The notes beneath the pieces were generated by a model. It did not search any database. It worked only from the letters and a program-made list of their open reading frames with translations, and had not been told where the DNA came from. From contig CAZUZO010000098.1 of NCBI GenBank assembly GCA_964624765.1, forward strand, positions 1 to 13,188: a DNA stretch of 13,188 nt, read 5' to 3'. Below, one piece after another: positions 6,431-13,188 of this stretch. This DNA comes from JAGTVB01 sp964624765. GTDB taxonomy: Bacteria > Pseudomonadota > Gammaproteobacteria > HK1. A program made the position numbers and the translations under genes. How positions within the stretch are numbered: position 1 is the stretch's first letter; each line of letters starts with the position of its first letter.

Positions 6431-8902
6431 TCAACCCCTGGCGCCGCCGGAGAGCGTCACTAGAGCACCTTTCTCGGTGCTACCGCTGCTGCCGGTAACC
6501 CTCGCCACGGGCTCGGCCACAGACTCATTGCGCTTGAAGGGCAGCACCGTCGGCAGGGCACTCATGGGCCCGCCACGGCGCGTCGGATTGCGCCGCGCGG
6601 CCGACGTCCCCTCGGTGCCCGTCACGCGCTCGCCTCGCTCCCAATCGTCTCCTGTGATCCGTAAACCTCCACCCATACCTTCCCCAGTGATGCGAGACTT
6701 CAGCTGAGCCTGCGCTGGCTGCACCACCCCATCCGGCGACGGCTCGCTGACCGCCGGTAACGGGGTCTCTGGTTCTTCAGCGCCAAAGCGGAACTGCTCT
6801 GTCCCCGTGACCTTCCCCTCTGCCATGCCGAAGGGTCCGGTGATCTGACCGTGCTCATAGACCGTACCGGTCACACCGAGCCTTTTGCGGCTGCGCTGTG
6901 CCTCGCGCGCCGGGGAGCTGATACTGAATGAGTTCCATGGCGAGCCGACAAGCGCCTGAGGATAATCAGCGCTACCAGGGCCGGTCGCCTGCGCCGGACA
7001 CGCTTCGGCATATTGATCGTGGCCAACATAGGGGGTTCCGGTAATCGATGCGCAGGCGCCGCGCTCTGCACCGGTCAGGCGGCCATCCAGACCGGGCTGC
7101 TGGCCGGTCAAATTCGGACCCGGCGTCATGGCGAGCTGTCTTGCGCGCGCCTGGGCAAGCCCCTGAGCGTTCACGTCGCAGTAACGCTGGTATTGCTCCA
7201 AACCCGCGTAGGGGGTCCCCGTAATGGCTTTACAGGTACCCGGCTCGTTACCGGTGACGACAGCCCCGCGGCCCGTTTGGATGCCGGTGACCCGCTGGCC
7301 TTTGGCGGTTCGGGACAGTTCTACTTTGGGCGCCTCAGGCTGCGGGATAGCTTCACAGAAGGCTTGATACTGTTCTAAGCCGATGTACTCGTCACCGGTA
7401 ATGCTACGGCAGCTCCCGGGCTCATCACCCGTCACCCGAGTGCTCCTTCCGACGAGCGTACCCGTGACGCTCCCGCCCCCAAGGGTACTCGTTAGCCTCA
7501 CTTTGGGCGGTGCCGTGCCGTTGCCACCCGAAACATACTCGGTACCTGTCAGCATGCGCGCAGCCCCCGGCTCATCGCCGGTCACCTTGTTCGACCGGCC
7601 GACGCTGGTGCCGGTCACCGGCTGACCCTTGCGCGTCTGGAAACGGCTCACTTTGGGAGGCCCCGCAACCCCGGCACTGCCGCAGTAAACGCCTGCTTGT
7701 TCGGCCGACACATACTCGGTACCCGTTACCCGCTGACAGGTACCCGGCTCATCGCCCGTCACACTGACACTTCGACCCACTTGGGTACCCGTTATCGCCC
7801 GTCCCCCCACCGTGCTGGTGACGCCGACTTTATCCGGACCCGGCACCGCCTCGGACTGGCAAAAGGCGCGAAAGATGTCGGCACTGAGGTACTCGGTGCC
7901 GGTAATGGGGCGACAGGTACTCGGCTCGTCGCCGGTCACCCGCATACTGCGACCGACCTGGGTACCGGTCACCGCTTGCCCGTGGCTGGTCTCGCTGACG
8001 CCGACCTTCCAGGGCGCATCCTGGGCGGCCCCTTGCGGTTTTGGCCGCACACGCCCGCAGGGAGCGCTCCTAGAGCGTCGTCTGCCGCCGTGGCGATTGC
8101 GCTCGGAACGCACCTCGCGCGCAAGCTCACGGCCGCTCAGATCGGGGTCGATCTGACGCGCCTGCTCCGCCGGTGAGCGGCTCCTATCCTGCTGATAGGC
8201 AGCCGTCTTACCGCGTGCCGCCAATGCCCGCCGCCTAGCTAAGGAAAACTGGCGTCCCTCCGGCATCAAGGACAACGCCCGTTTCCCCTGCCGGGCACCG
8301 GCTACGAAACGTATGTCATGGTTGCGTACCGCTCCCGACGCCGCTTGCCGAGCCGCTTTGTCTCCTTTGCCTTCCCCACCGCAACCGCAGCCACAGGGCT
8401 TGGCAGGCGTTGGCGCTGGCACGCTGGTGGGTGCCGGGGTGGCGCGGGTACGATCCCGCTGAAGAACTGCAGTCTTGCCCTGTGCTGCCAAGGCTCGGCG
8501 CCTGGCAAGGGATAGGCGCCGCCCTTCCGGCATGGCCGAAGCGGCTGGCTTGAACGCCGGCATAGCTTGGTGCAGGCGCTCCTGTTCGGTACTCGGAGCC
8601 GCGGCAACGCTTTGCCCGGCGCTTCGCTGCCGACCGGCGCGCCCTAGGTGGGGGTTCGTGGACGTGGTGGATGCACCCTCGAACGCCGTACCCACTCTTG
8701 CGCTAAGCTGGCCTCCCGTCGCTTGCGCGGCCCGCCGCGATCTCGCCGCTACGCGCCCCTCGAGGGCCGCCGGCGCCGCCACGGTATCTGCAGCGGCAGC
8801 CGGAAAAGAACGACCGGCATTGCCGTGAGCGGCGTGCAATGAACGTCGGGCTCTCGCGGCGGCGCGGCCCGACAGCACTTTGTCAGTAGCAGGCTGTGCC
8901 AT
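6431..8902 (-). CDS. csoS2: carboxysome assembly scaffold CsoS2
   Basis: This 823-aa, largely disordered scaffold condenses RubisCO and anchors it to the shell. Its N-terminal region carries short basic RubisCO-binding helices near residues 11-27, 48-66, 126-145 and 215-234 (for example EGRRLSLARRRALAAQGK), plus a weaker fifth near 255-271. A Cys-rich KPCGCGCGG lies at about 168. Six middle repeats span about 298-641, each built on VTGTxVGRS, VTGDEPGxC, ITGTEY and a final Cys. The C-terminal region (about 656-823) ends with the canonical shell peptide GALVTLSGGARG. The ATG follows GGAG at about 11 bases. Repeat 3 lacks both cysteines and repeat 6 is degenerate. Many CsoS2 genes make a short form by -1 frameshifting; I could not identify the slippery site here. 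Confidence 0.96.
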   Translation of the reverse strand: MAQPATDKVLSGRAAARARRSLHAAHGNAGRSFPAAAADTVAAPAALEGRVAARSRRAAQATGGQLSARVGTAFEGASTTSTNPHLGRAGRQRSAGQSVAAAPSTEQERLHQAMPAFKPAASAMPEGRRLSLARRRALAAQGKTAVLQRDRTRATPAPTSVPAPTPAKPCGCGCGGEGKGDKAARQAASGAVRNHDIRFVAGARQGKRALSLMPEGRQFSLARRRALAARGKTAAYQQDRSRSPAEQARQIDPDLSGRELAREVRSERNRHGGRRRSRSAPCGRVRPKPQGAAQDAPWKVGVSETSHGQAVTGTQVGRSMRVTGDEPSTCRPITGTEYLSADIFRAFCQSEAVPGPDKVGVTSTVGGRAITGTQVGRSVSVTGDEPGTCQRVTGTEYVSAEQAGVYCGSAGVAGPPKVSRFQTRKGQPVTGTSVGRSNKVTGDEPGAARMLTGTEYVSGGNGTAPPKVRLTSTLGGGSVTGTLVGRSTRVTGDEPGSCRSITGDEYIGLEQYQAFCEAIPQPEAPKVELSRTAKGQRVTGIQTGRGAVVTGNEPGTCKAITGTPYAGLEQYQRYCDVNAQGLAQARARQLAMTPGPNLTGQQPGLDGRLTGAERGACASITGTPYVGHDQYAEACPAQATGPGSADYPQALVGSPWNSFSISSPAREAQRSRKRLGVTGTVYEHGQITGPFGMAEGKVTGTEQFRFGAEEPETPLPAVSEPSPDGVVQPAQAQLKSRITGEGMGGGLRITGDDWERGERVTGTEGTSAARRNPTRRGGPMSALPTVLPFKRNESVAEPVARVTGSSGSTEKGALVTLSGGARG

Positions 8903-8955
8903 AAGGTGGCTCTCCTATCCCTTGCGGTGTCAGTAACGCTACCCTCGAAGCGCGG

Positions 8956-9303
8956 TTATCCGCGGCCTCGATAAACCACGAACGAGGTTCCCTGGCTCTG
9001 GGTATAGTTGTCATAGCCCACCAGGCGCACATGGTGATCCGGATAAGCGCGATGGCAGGCTTCCAATTCGGCTACCACCGCATTCAAATCCGCCTCACCA
9101 AAAAACGGCAGCTTCCACATCGCCCAATAGGGACTGAAGGCACGGCTCGGATGCTCGTGCTCGATGGACGGTGTCCAGCCCTGGGCCAACAAGAAGGCGA
9201 TCTGGTCGTAGAGCTCGTCCTGACTGAGTGACGGTAGGAAAGAGTAGGTCTCATAACTGCTGATGGTTCGGTAATCACCGACATCGTGACTCGTGCTGGG
9301 CAT
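8956..9303 (-). CDS. cbbS: RubisCO form I small subunit
   Basis: This 115-aa small subunit caps the RubisCO L8 core to give L8S8. Recognisable motifs are YETYSFLP, QIAFLLAQGWTPSIEHEH, YWAMWKLPFFGE and VRLVGYDNYTQSQGTSFVVYRG, typical of alpha-carboxysomal form IA enzymes. GAGGT stands 8 bases before ATG 9303. It lies 49 bases after cbbL and 53 bases before csoS2. The first 10 residues (MPSTSHDVGD) are a slightly longer, unconserved leader. Confidence 0.96.
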   Translation of the reverse strand: MPSTSHDVGDYRTISSYETYSFLPSLSQDELYDQIAFLLAQGWTPSIEHEHPSRAFSPYWAMWKLPFFGEADLNAVVAELEACHRAYPDHHVRLVGYDNYTQSQGTSFVVYRGRG

Positions 9304-9352
9304 GACATTGCACCTCTTTGCGCTCGTTCAATGATTCCTGGGAGTCGTCGCA

Positions 9353-10768
9353 TCAAGCCACATCGAGCTTGTCTACGGTCTCGAACTCGAATTTGATCTC
9401 CTTCCAAGTCTCCATCGCCGCACCGAGTTCTGGGCTCGACTTGGCCGCCTCGGTCAGGATCGCTTTGGCCTCCTTCTCGAGTTCGCGCCCCTCGGCCCGA
9501 GCCTTGACGCAGGCCTCCGCCGCCACCCGGTTGGCCGCAGCCCCCGCCGCATTGCCCCACGGATGCCCTTGGGTACCACCACCGAACTGGAGTACCGCAT
9601 CATCGCCAAAAATGGTAACCAGGGCTGGCATATGCCAGACATGGATCCCCCCCGAAGCAACCGCCATGACGCCAGGCATGGAGCCCCAATCCTGGTCGAA
9701 GAAGACACCACGGGAACGGTCTTCGGGAACGAAGGACTCTCGGAGCAGGTCGACGAAGCCGAGAGTGGATCGACGATCCCCTTCGAGCTTACCCACCACG
9801 GTTCCGGTGTGTAGGTGGTCGCCGCCGGATAACCGTAGGCATTTTGCCAGCACCCGGAAGTGGATCCCGTGCTTCGGGTGGCGGTCGATCACCGCATGCA
9901 TCGCTCGGTGAATGTGCAACAGAATGCCGTGCTTGCGACACCACTTGGCAAGACCGGTATTGGCACAGAAACCGGCGGTGAGGAAGTCATGCATGATGAT
10001 CGGCATTCCGAGTGCCCTGGCGAACTCGGCCCGTTCGTACATCTGCTCTGGATCGGGTGCCGTCACATTGAGGTAGTGTCCTTTGCGTTCGCCAGTTTCT
10101 TGCTGGGCCTTCAGCACCGCCTGGGCCACGAACTCAAATCGGTTTTGCCAGCGCATGAACGGCTGAGAGTTGACATTCTCATCATCCTTCGTGAAGTCGA
10201 GGCCGCCGCGCAGGCACTCATAGACGGCGCGACCGTAGTTTTTCGCCGACAGGCCGAGCTTGGGCTTGATGGTGCAGCCGAGCATCGGACGTCCGTATTT
10301 GTTCAGCTTGTCGCGCTCAACCTGGATACCACTCGGTGGCCCTAGGCAGGTCTTCACGTAGGCGATGGGAAAGCGTATGTCCTCCAACCGCAGGTGTTTG
10401 ACGGCCTTGAAGCCGAACACATTGCCGACGAGAGAGGTCAGCACGTTGACTATCGAACCCTCCTCGAACAGATCGATGGGATAGGCGACGAAGGCATAGA
10501 ACGATTCGGGATCCCCCGGCACTTCTTCGATGCGGTAGGCGCGGCCCTTGTAATAATCGAGGTCCGTCAGCAGGTCCGACCAGACCGTCGTCCAGGTGCC
10601 GGTAGACGATTCAGCGGCCACCGCCGCCGCGGCTTCTTCGCGCGGCACACCCGACTGGGCCGTTATCTTGAAACAGGCCAACAGATCCGTATCCAAGGGA
10701 ACATAATCCGGTGTCCAGTACATCTGGCGGTATTCCTGTACCCCCGCAGCGTAAGTTTTTTGGCTCAT
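9353..10768 (-). CDS. cbbL: RubisCO form IA large subunit
   Basis: This 471-aa catalytic subunit of ribulose-1,5-bisphosphate carboxylase/oxygenase fixes CO2 onto RuBP inside the carboxysome. Active-site residues are all in place: E53 and N116 from the N-domain, K168 in TIKPKLG, the carbamylated K194 with D196 and E197 in DFTKDDEN, H287 in HIHRAMH, H320 in GGDHLHTG and K327 in VGKLEG. The C-terminus IKFEFETVDKLDVA is that of carboxysomal form IA. ATG 10768 was chosen over the in-frame ATG at 10783 because AGGAGG lies between them, 6 bases before the chosen start, and because family members begin at this point. It is the first gene of the operon. Confidence 0.97.
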   Translation of the reverse strand: MSQKTYAAGVQEYRQMYWTPDYVPLDTDLLACFKITAQSGVPREEAAAAVAAESSTGTWTTVWSDLLTDLDYYKGRAYRIEEVPGDPESFYAFVAYPIDLFEEGSIVNVLTSLVGNVFGFKAVKHLRLEDIRFPIAYVKTCLGPPSGIQVERDKLNKYGRPMLGCTIKPKLGLSAKNYGRAVYECLRGGLDFTKDDENVNSQPFMRWQNRFEFVAQAVLKAQQETGERKGHYLNVTAPDPEQMYERAEFARALGMPIIMHDFLTAGFCANTGLAKWCRKHGILLHIHRAMHAVIDRHPKHGIHFRVLAKCLRLSGGDHLHTGTVVGKLEGDRRSTLGFVDLLRESFVPEDRSRGVFFDQDWGSMPGVMAVASGGIHVWHMPALVTIFGDDAVLQFGGGTQGHPWGNAAGAAANRVAAEACVKARAEGRELEKEAKAILTEAAKSSPELGAAMETWKEIKFEFETVDKLDVA

Positions 10769-10992
10769 GAGCAACCTCCTCATTCATGCGATGAAAATAG
10801 GCTCGACAGAACTCCTGCGGCCCCCCTTCCCTTGGACGGCACACCATAGACGCTCAGCCGAACGCCGATGTTCGATACTGCGTACGTAACGCCTCGCCAC
10901 CGGCAGGCAAGCCGTTGCCAGCAATCATTCCGAATGGTAAAGAGCGATGGATAATCGTCTATCAGACCTCAACGGCCGTCGCGAAAAGCAAA

Positions 10993-11005
10993 TTATCATG
11001 GATAA
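10993..11005. promoter_or_regulatory. short palindrome over the candidate cbbL -10 element
   Basis: TTATC and GATAA are separated by 3 bases, a perfect 5-bp inverted repeat overlapping the proposed GATAAT element. This is a plausible operator half-site pair; the binding protein is unknown. Confidence 0.3.
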
Positions 11006-11018
11006 ACCATTAATTCAA

Positions 11019-11056
11019 ATTGATACCTTAAATATTTTCTATTTATTTTTATCAAT
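11019..11056. promoter_or_regulatory. separated inverted repeat ATTGATA / TATCAAT upstream of cbbL
   Basis: ATTGATA (11019-11025) and TATCAAT (11050-11056) are perfect 7-bp inverted repeats whose starts are 31 bases apart, close to three helical turns, across an AT-only-like spacer. They lie just upstream of the candidate promoter, where an activator such as CbbR would bind. The right arm runs up to the purK stop. Confidence 0.35.
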
Positions 11057-11059
11057 ACA

Positions 11060-12193
11060 TTATCTCTTATCCCTAGAACCCTGCACGGCGCTCGACAGTA
11101 CAGTGGAGTGCGGGTCGATCAGAGTGCGCACGCTTTCCATCCTCTGGGCGAGCGTCACCGCATCGCGCGCGCGAAGGGTGATGTGGCCGAGTTTGCGGTG
11201 CGGTCTCGGATCCTTACCGTAGACGTGCAGGTGCGCCCCCGGGATCCCAAGTAGCATCTGGGTCTCAGGCAGCTCCCCGATCAGGTTGAACATCGCGCTA
11301 TGGTCGATGCCGCAACAAGAACCGAGGGGCAGGCCGAGAATGGCGCGCAAGTGGTTCTCGAACTGACTGGTCTCCGCCCCCTCGATCGTCCAGTGTCCAG
11401 AATTATGCACGCGGGGCGCAAACTCATTGGCCAGCAGTCGGTCGTCGACCTCGAACAGCTCCAATACCAGCACGCCGACGTAGCCGAGGGCATCCAGCAA
11501 GCGGGTGACATACTGCTGCGCCAGTGAATTCAAGGGGTCCCCGGGGCGCGGCACGGAGGTACGCAACATACCGTGCCGATGCGCGTTCTCCACCAGCGGA
11601 TAGAAAGCCGTCTCACCCCCCTGGGCACGAACCGCGATGATGGATAATTCCCGTTCGAAAGGCACATACTCTTCAACCACCGAGGGTTGGCCGGCCAGCT
11701 CACGCCAAATCGACGCCAGCCCATGGCGGTCCTGCAACAGGTGTTGACCTCGACCGTCATAGCCTAAACGGCGTGTCTTCAACACCGCCGGAAAGCCTAT
11801 TTCTGTCAGCGCGGCATCCAGATCCGCAAGCGAATGGACGCTAGCGTGGCGCGGTACCGGGATACCGATGGCGTCAAATAGCGCCTTCTCCTCGACCCGG
11901 TCCTGGGCCACTTCCAGGGCCTTGAGGGGCGGAAAAATCGCTGTATGACGGGGCAGAGATCGGAGAGCCTGGATAGGCAGATGCTCGAACTCATAGGTCA
12001 GGCAGTCACAATGCTCGGCAAGCCAACGCAGTTTTTCGTCATCGCCGTATTGGGTAACGATGTGGTGGGTCAACGCCGAAGCACAGGCGCGCGAAGCCGG
12101 ATCGAGCGTGTAGAAGGTCAAGCCGAGGGGATAGCCGGCCAGAGCGAGCATGCGTGCCAGCTGACCACCCCCAAGGATCCCGACCACCGTCAT
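11060..12193 (-). CDS. purK: N5-carboxyaminoimidazole ribonucleotide synthase, ATPase subunit
   Basis: This 377-aa ATP-grasp enzyme of purine biosynthesis converts AIR, ATP and bicarbonate to N5-CAIR. The N-terminal GILGGGQLARMLALAGYPLG nucleotide-fold motif is followed by DCLTYEFEHLP, VLKTRRLGYDGRGQ, VVEEYVPFERELSII and NEFAPRVHNSGHWTIEG, all diagnostic for PurK. Length is normal. Its ATG overlaps the purE stop (ATGA), so the two are cotranscribed and coupled. Its stop lies inside the AT-rich segment upstream of cbbL, and no terminator is visible, so readthrough into the carboxysome operon is possible. Confidence 0.96.
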   Translation of the reverse strand: MTVVGILGGGQLARMLALAGYPLGLTFYTLDPASRACASALTHHIVTQYGDDEKLRWLAEHCDCLTYEFEHLPIQALRSLPRHTAIFPPLKALEVAQDRVEEKALFDAIGIPVPRHASVHSLADLDAALTEIGFPAVLKTRRLGYDGRGQHLLQDRHGLASIWRELAGQPSVVEEYVPFERELSIIAVRAQGGETAFYPLVENAHRHGMLRTSVPRPGDPLNSLAQQYVTRLLDALGYVGVLVLELFEVDDRLLANEFAPRVHNSGHWTIEGAETSQFENHLRAILGLPLGSCCGIDHSAMFNLIGELPETQMLLGIPGAHLHVYGKDPRPHRKLGHITLRARDAVTLAQRMESVRTLIDPHSTVLSSAVQGSRDKR

Positions 12194-12717
12194 CGGGTAC
12201 TCCTTGGGTCAGGCGTCGCCAACACCGCCTCGGTCTGCCGGCGTCGGAAGGCGCGCAGCGCTTCCTTAATCCGCGGATCATGTGCAGCCAGGATACTCGC
12301 TGCCAGCAAAGCCGCATTCACGGCTCCCGCGCGACCGATGGCCAGCGTCCCCACCGGCACCCCGGCAGGCATCTGCACGATGGAGAGCAGCGAATCCACG
12401 CCGTGCAAGGCACTGGATTGCACCGGAACCCCCAAAACCGGCAGGGTCGTCTTGGCAGCGGTCATCCCCGGCAAATGCGCCGCACCGCCCGCACCGGCGA
12501 CGATCACCTGGATGCCGCGCTCTTCTGCCGTTTCCGCATAATCAAACACTTGGTCCGGCGTGCGATGGGCGGAAACCACACGCACCTCAAACGCCACCCC
12601 CAATTGATCGAGGGTCTCCGCCGTGTGGCGCAGGGTTTCCCAATCCGAGGTCGAACCCATGATGACACCCACCTGGACCGTGGAGTGCTCGCCGTGCGAC
12701 GTTGCAGCTGAAGTCAT
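12190..12717 (-). CDS. purE: N5-carboxyaminoimidazole ribonucleotide mutase
   Basis: This 175-aa class I PurE rearranges N5-CAIR to CAIR, the step after PurK. It carries MGSTSDW (20-26), VSAHRTP (48-54) with the catalytic-site histidine, and AGAGGAAHLPGM (74-85), in normal order and spacing. The C-terminal extension (RRQTEAVLATPDPRSTR) is typical. ATG 12717 gives the expected 13 residues before the first strand; its ribosome site is weak. It is the first gene of the purEK pair. Confidence 0.97.
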   Translation of the reverse strand: MTSAATSHGEHSTVQVGVIMGSTSDWETLRHTAETLDQLGVAFEVRVVSAHRTPDQVFDYAETAEERGIQVIVAGAGGAAHLPGMTAAKTTLPVLGVPVQSSALHGVDSLLSIVQMPAGVPVGTLAIGRAGAVNAALLAASILAAHDPRIKEALRAFRRRQTEAVLATPDPRSTR

Positions 12718-12960
12718 CTCAGGATCTTGTTACCCCAGACGCAAGCATAACGACAGCCTTCTCGACCGAAGCCTCACAGAGCAACCAGTCTCGGTTCGGC
12801 AGGATCGATTCCGTAAGGTGGCGACGTTGCCCCCTCGTCGCTTGCAAGTATCGGTTGCGCCAGCATGGTGCGCCGCAATATCATGATGCATTACAACACG
12901 AAGAGCAACTTCTAAGCGTCACAGGGAGAGGCTTTCAAACTCCGAAAGGCAATCGCCCTT

Positions 12961-12982
12961 TTGTAACCGGTTTGTAACCGGT
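12961..12982. repeat. tandem 11-bp repeat TTGTAACCGGT x2
   Basis: Two perfect head-to-tail copies occur, each containing the palindrome core ACCGGT; with the next base the copies read AACCGGTT twice, 11 bp (one helical turn) apart. This looks like an operator for a dimeric regulator. Confidence 0.5.
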
Positions 12983-12984
12983 TC

Positions 12985-13000
12985 GCGCTGCGTGCGCAGC
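12985..13000. other. perfect 7-bp GC-rich hairpin beside the tandem repeat
   Basis: CGCTGCG and CGCAGCG flank a 2-base TG turn. There is no T-run on either side, so terminator function is doubtful. It starts two bases after the tandem repeat. Confidence 0.35.
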
Positions 13001-13155
13001 GTTGCTGAATTCTCAGCCCACACCTAGCGCGACTGCTCAGGCACCCCTCGAGCTCAGCCAAGTGGGCGGCTGACTGGGGAACCCTCGAGAGATTACGGAT
13101 CGGTTGGATGCCTCACTATCGTGCGTGCAACGGCTCATCATGAGGAAGCGTAAAC

Positions 13156-13188
13156 ATGCGTCAAATTGTCGAGCAACTGGAAACAACC
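13156..13188 (+). CDS. start of an unidentified plus-strand gene, cut by the window edge
   Basis: An ATG with GAGGAAG about 7 bases upstream opens a frame of 11 codons (MRQIVEQLETT) that runs off the window. The good ribosome site and divergent arrangement with purE suggest a real gene. Too little is present to name it. Confidence 0.5.
   Translation, partial: MRQIVEQLETT

Larger units (their letters stand above)
10769..11059 (-). promoter_or_regulatory. leader and promoter region of the cbbL-cso operon
   Basis: This 291-base spacer separates purK from cbbL. The distal part, 10990-11059, is strikingly AT-rich against a GC-rich background and dense in GATAA/TTATC. A possible sigma-70 promoter on the minus strand is TTGAAT (11013-11018) and GATAAT (10992-10997) with a short 15-base spacer, leaving a leader of about 220 bases before cbbL. 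A CbbR site is expected here, but I cannot pin one down. Confidence 0.5.
12718..13155. other. 438-base divergent spacer between purE and the next plus-strand gene
   Basis: No protein-like frame was recognised. It should hold the purEK promoter (minus) and that of the partial gene (plus), but no convincing -35/-10 pair was found. It contains a tandem 11-bp repeat with an adjacent hairpin, and a second weak stem TCAGCC/GGCTGA at 13054-13073. Confidence 0.5.

Noticed and set aside
6980..8011. Tandem DNA repeats that might suggest a CRISPR or satellite array
   Set aside because: The periodicity is in codons and corresponds to the CsoS2 middle repeats; units are diverged at DNA level and have no spacer structure.
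6431..8902. Programmed -1 frameshift site in csoS2
   Set aside because: Known in some CsoS2 genes, but I found no slippery sequence with a following stem that I could defend by eye.
11060..12717. Functional link between purEK (bicarbonate use) and the carboxysome
   Set aside because: Adjacency alone is weak evidence; purEK are housekeeping genes and have their own intact coupling.

Overview
The window carries a chromosomal alpha-carboxysome locus from a GC-rich, CO2-fixing bacterium. It is most likely a chemolithoautotrophic gammaproteobacterium such as a sulfur oxidiser: the RubisCO is form IA, the shell genes are of the Cso type, and the locus sits beside purEK. Genus and species cannot be read from the sequence. 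Every confident complete gene lies on the minus strand, so the transcription order runs from high to low coordinates.

Right end (11060-13188): a divergent spacer with small repeats and the first 11 codons of a plus-strand gene, then purE and purK overlapping by 4 bases. A roughly 290-base spacer follows, with an AT-rich, GATAA-rich core. It is the only good place for the promoter of the carboxysome operon.

Centre (3717-10768): cbbL, cbbS, csoS2, [a 50-codon ORF where csoSCA should be], csoS4A, csoS4B, csoS1, csoS1, a bacterioferritin-like gene, acRAF and a 74-aa disordered protein that may be McdB-like. Together they encode the RubisCO cargo, the scaffold that condenses it and ties it to the shell, the pentamer vertices, the hexamer facets, a RubisCO assembly factor and possibly a positioning adaptor. 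The standout feature is that the carboxysomal carbonic anhydrase CsoSCA, normally about 500 residues between csoS2 and csoS4A, is missing. In its place is a tightly packed 153-base ORF that starts on the base after the csoS2 stop and overlaps the csoS4A start. It looks like an internal-deletion scar or a replacement microprotein.

Left end (1-3716): a roughly 600-base spacer with a strong perfect hairpin, a CbbR-type LysR regulator, and a 412-aa protein. That protein joins a class II aldolase-like barrel, which has lost its canonical zinc histidines, to a C-terminal Dabb domain. A small four-helix membrane protein ends the set. The regulator lies downstream of the operon in the same orientation, not divergent from cbbL.

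The shell, scaffold and enzyme genes look intact, so the carboxysome is probably assembled. How bicarbonate becomes CO2 inside it is the open question. The two csoS1 copies are nearly identical over 246 bases, pointing to recent duplication or gene conversion.
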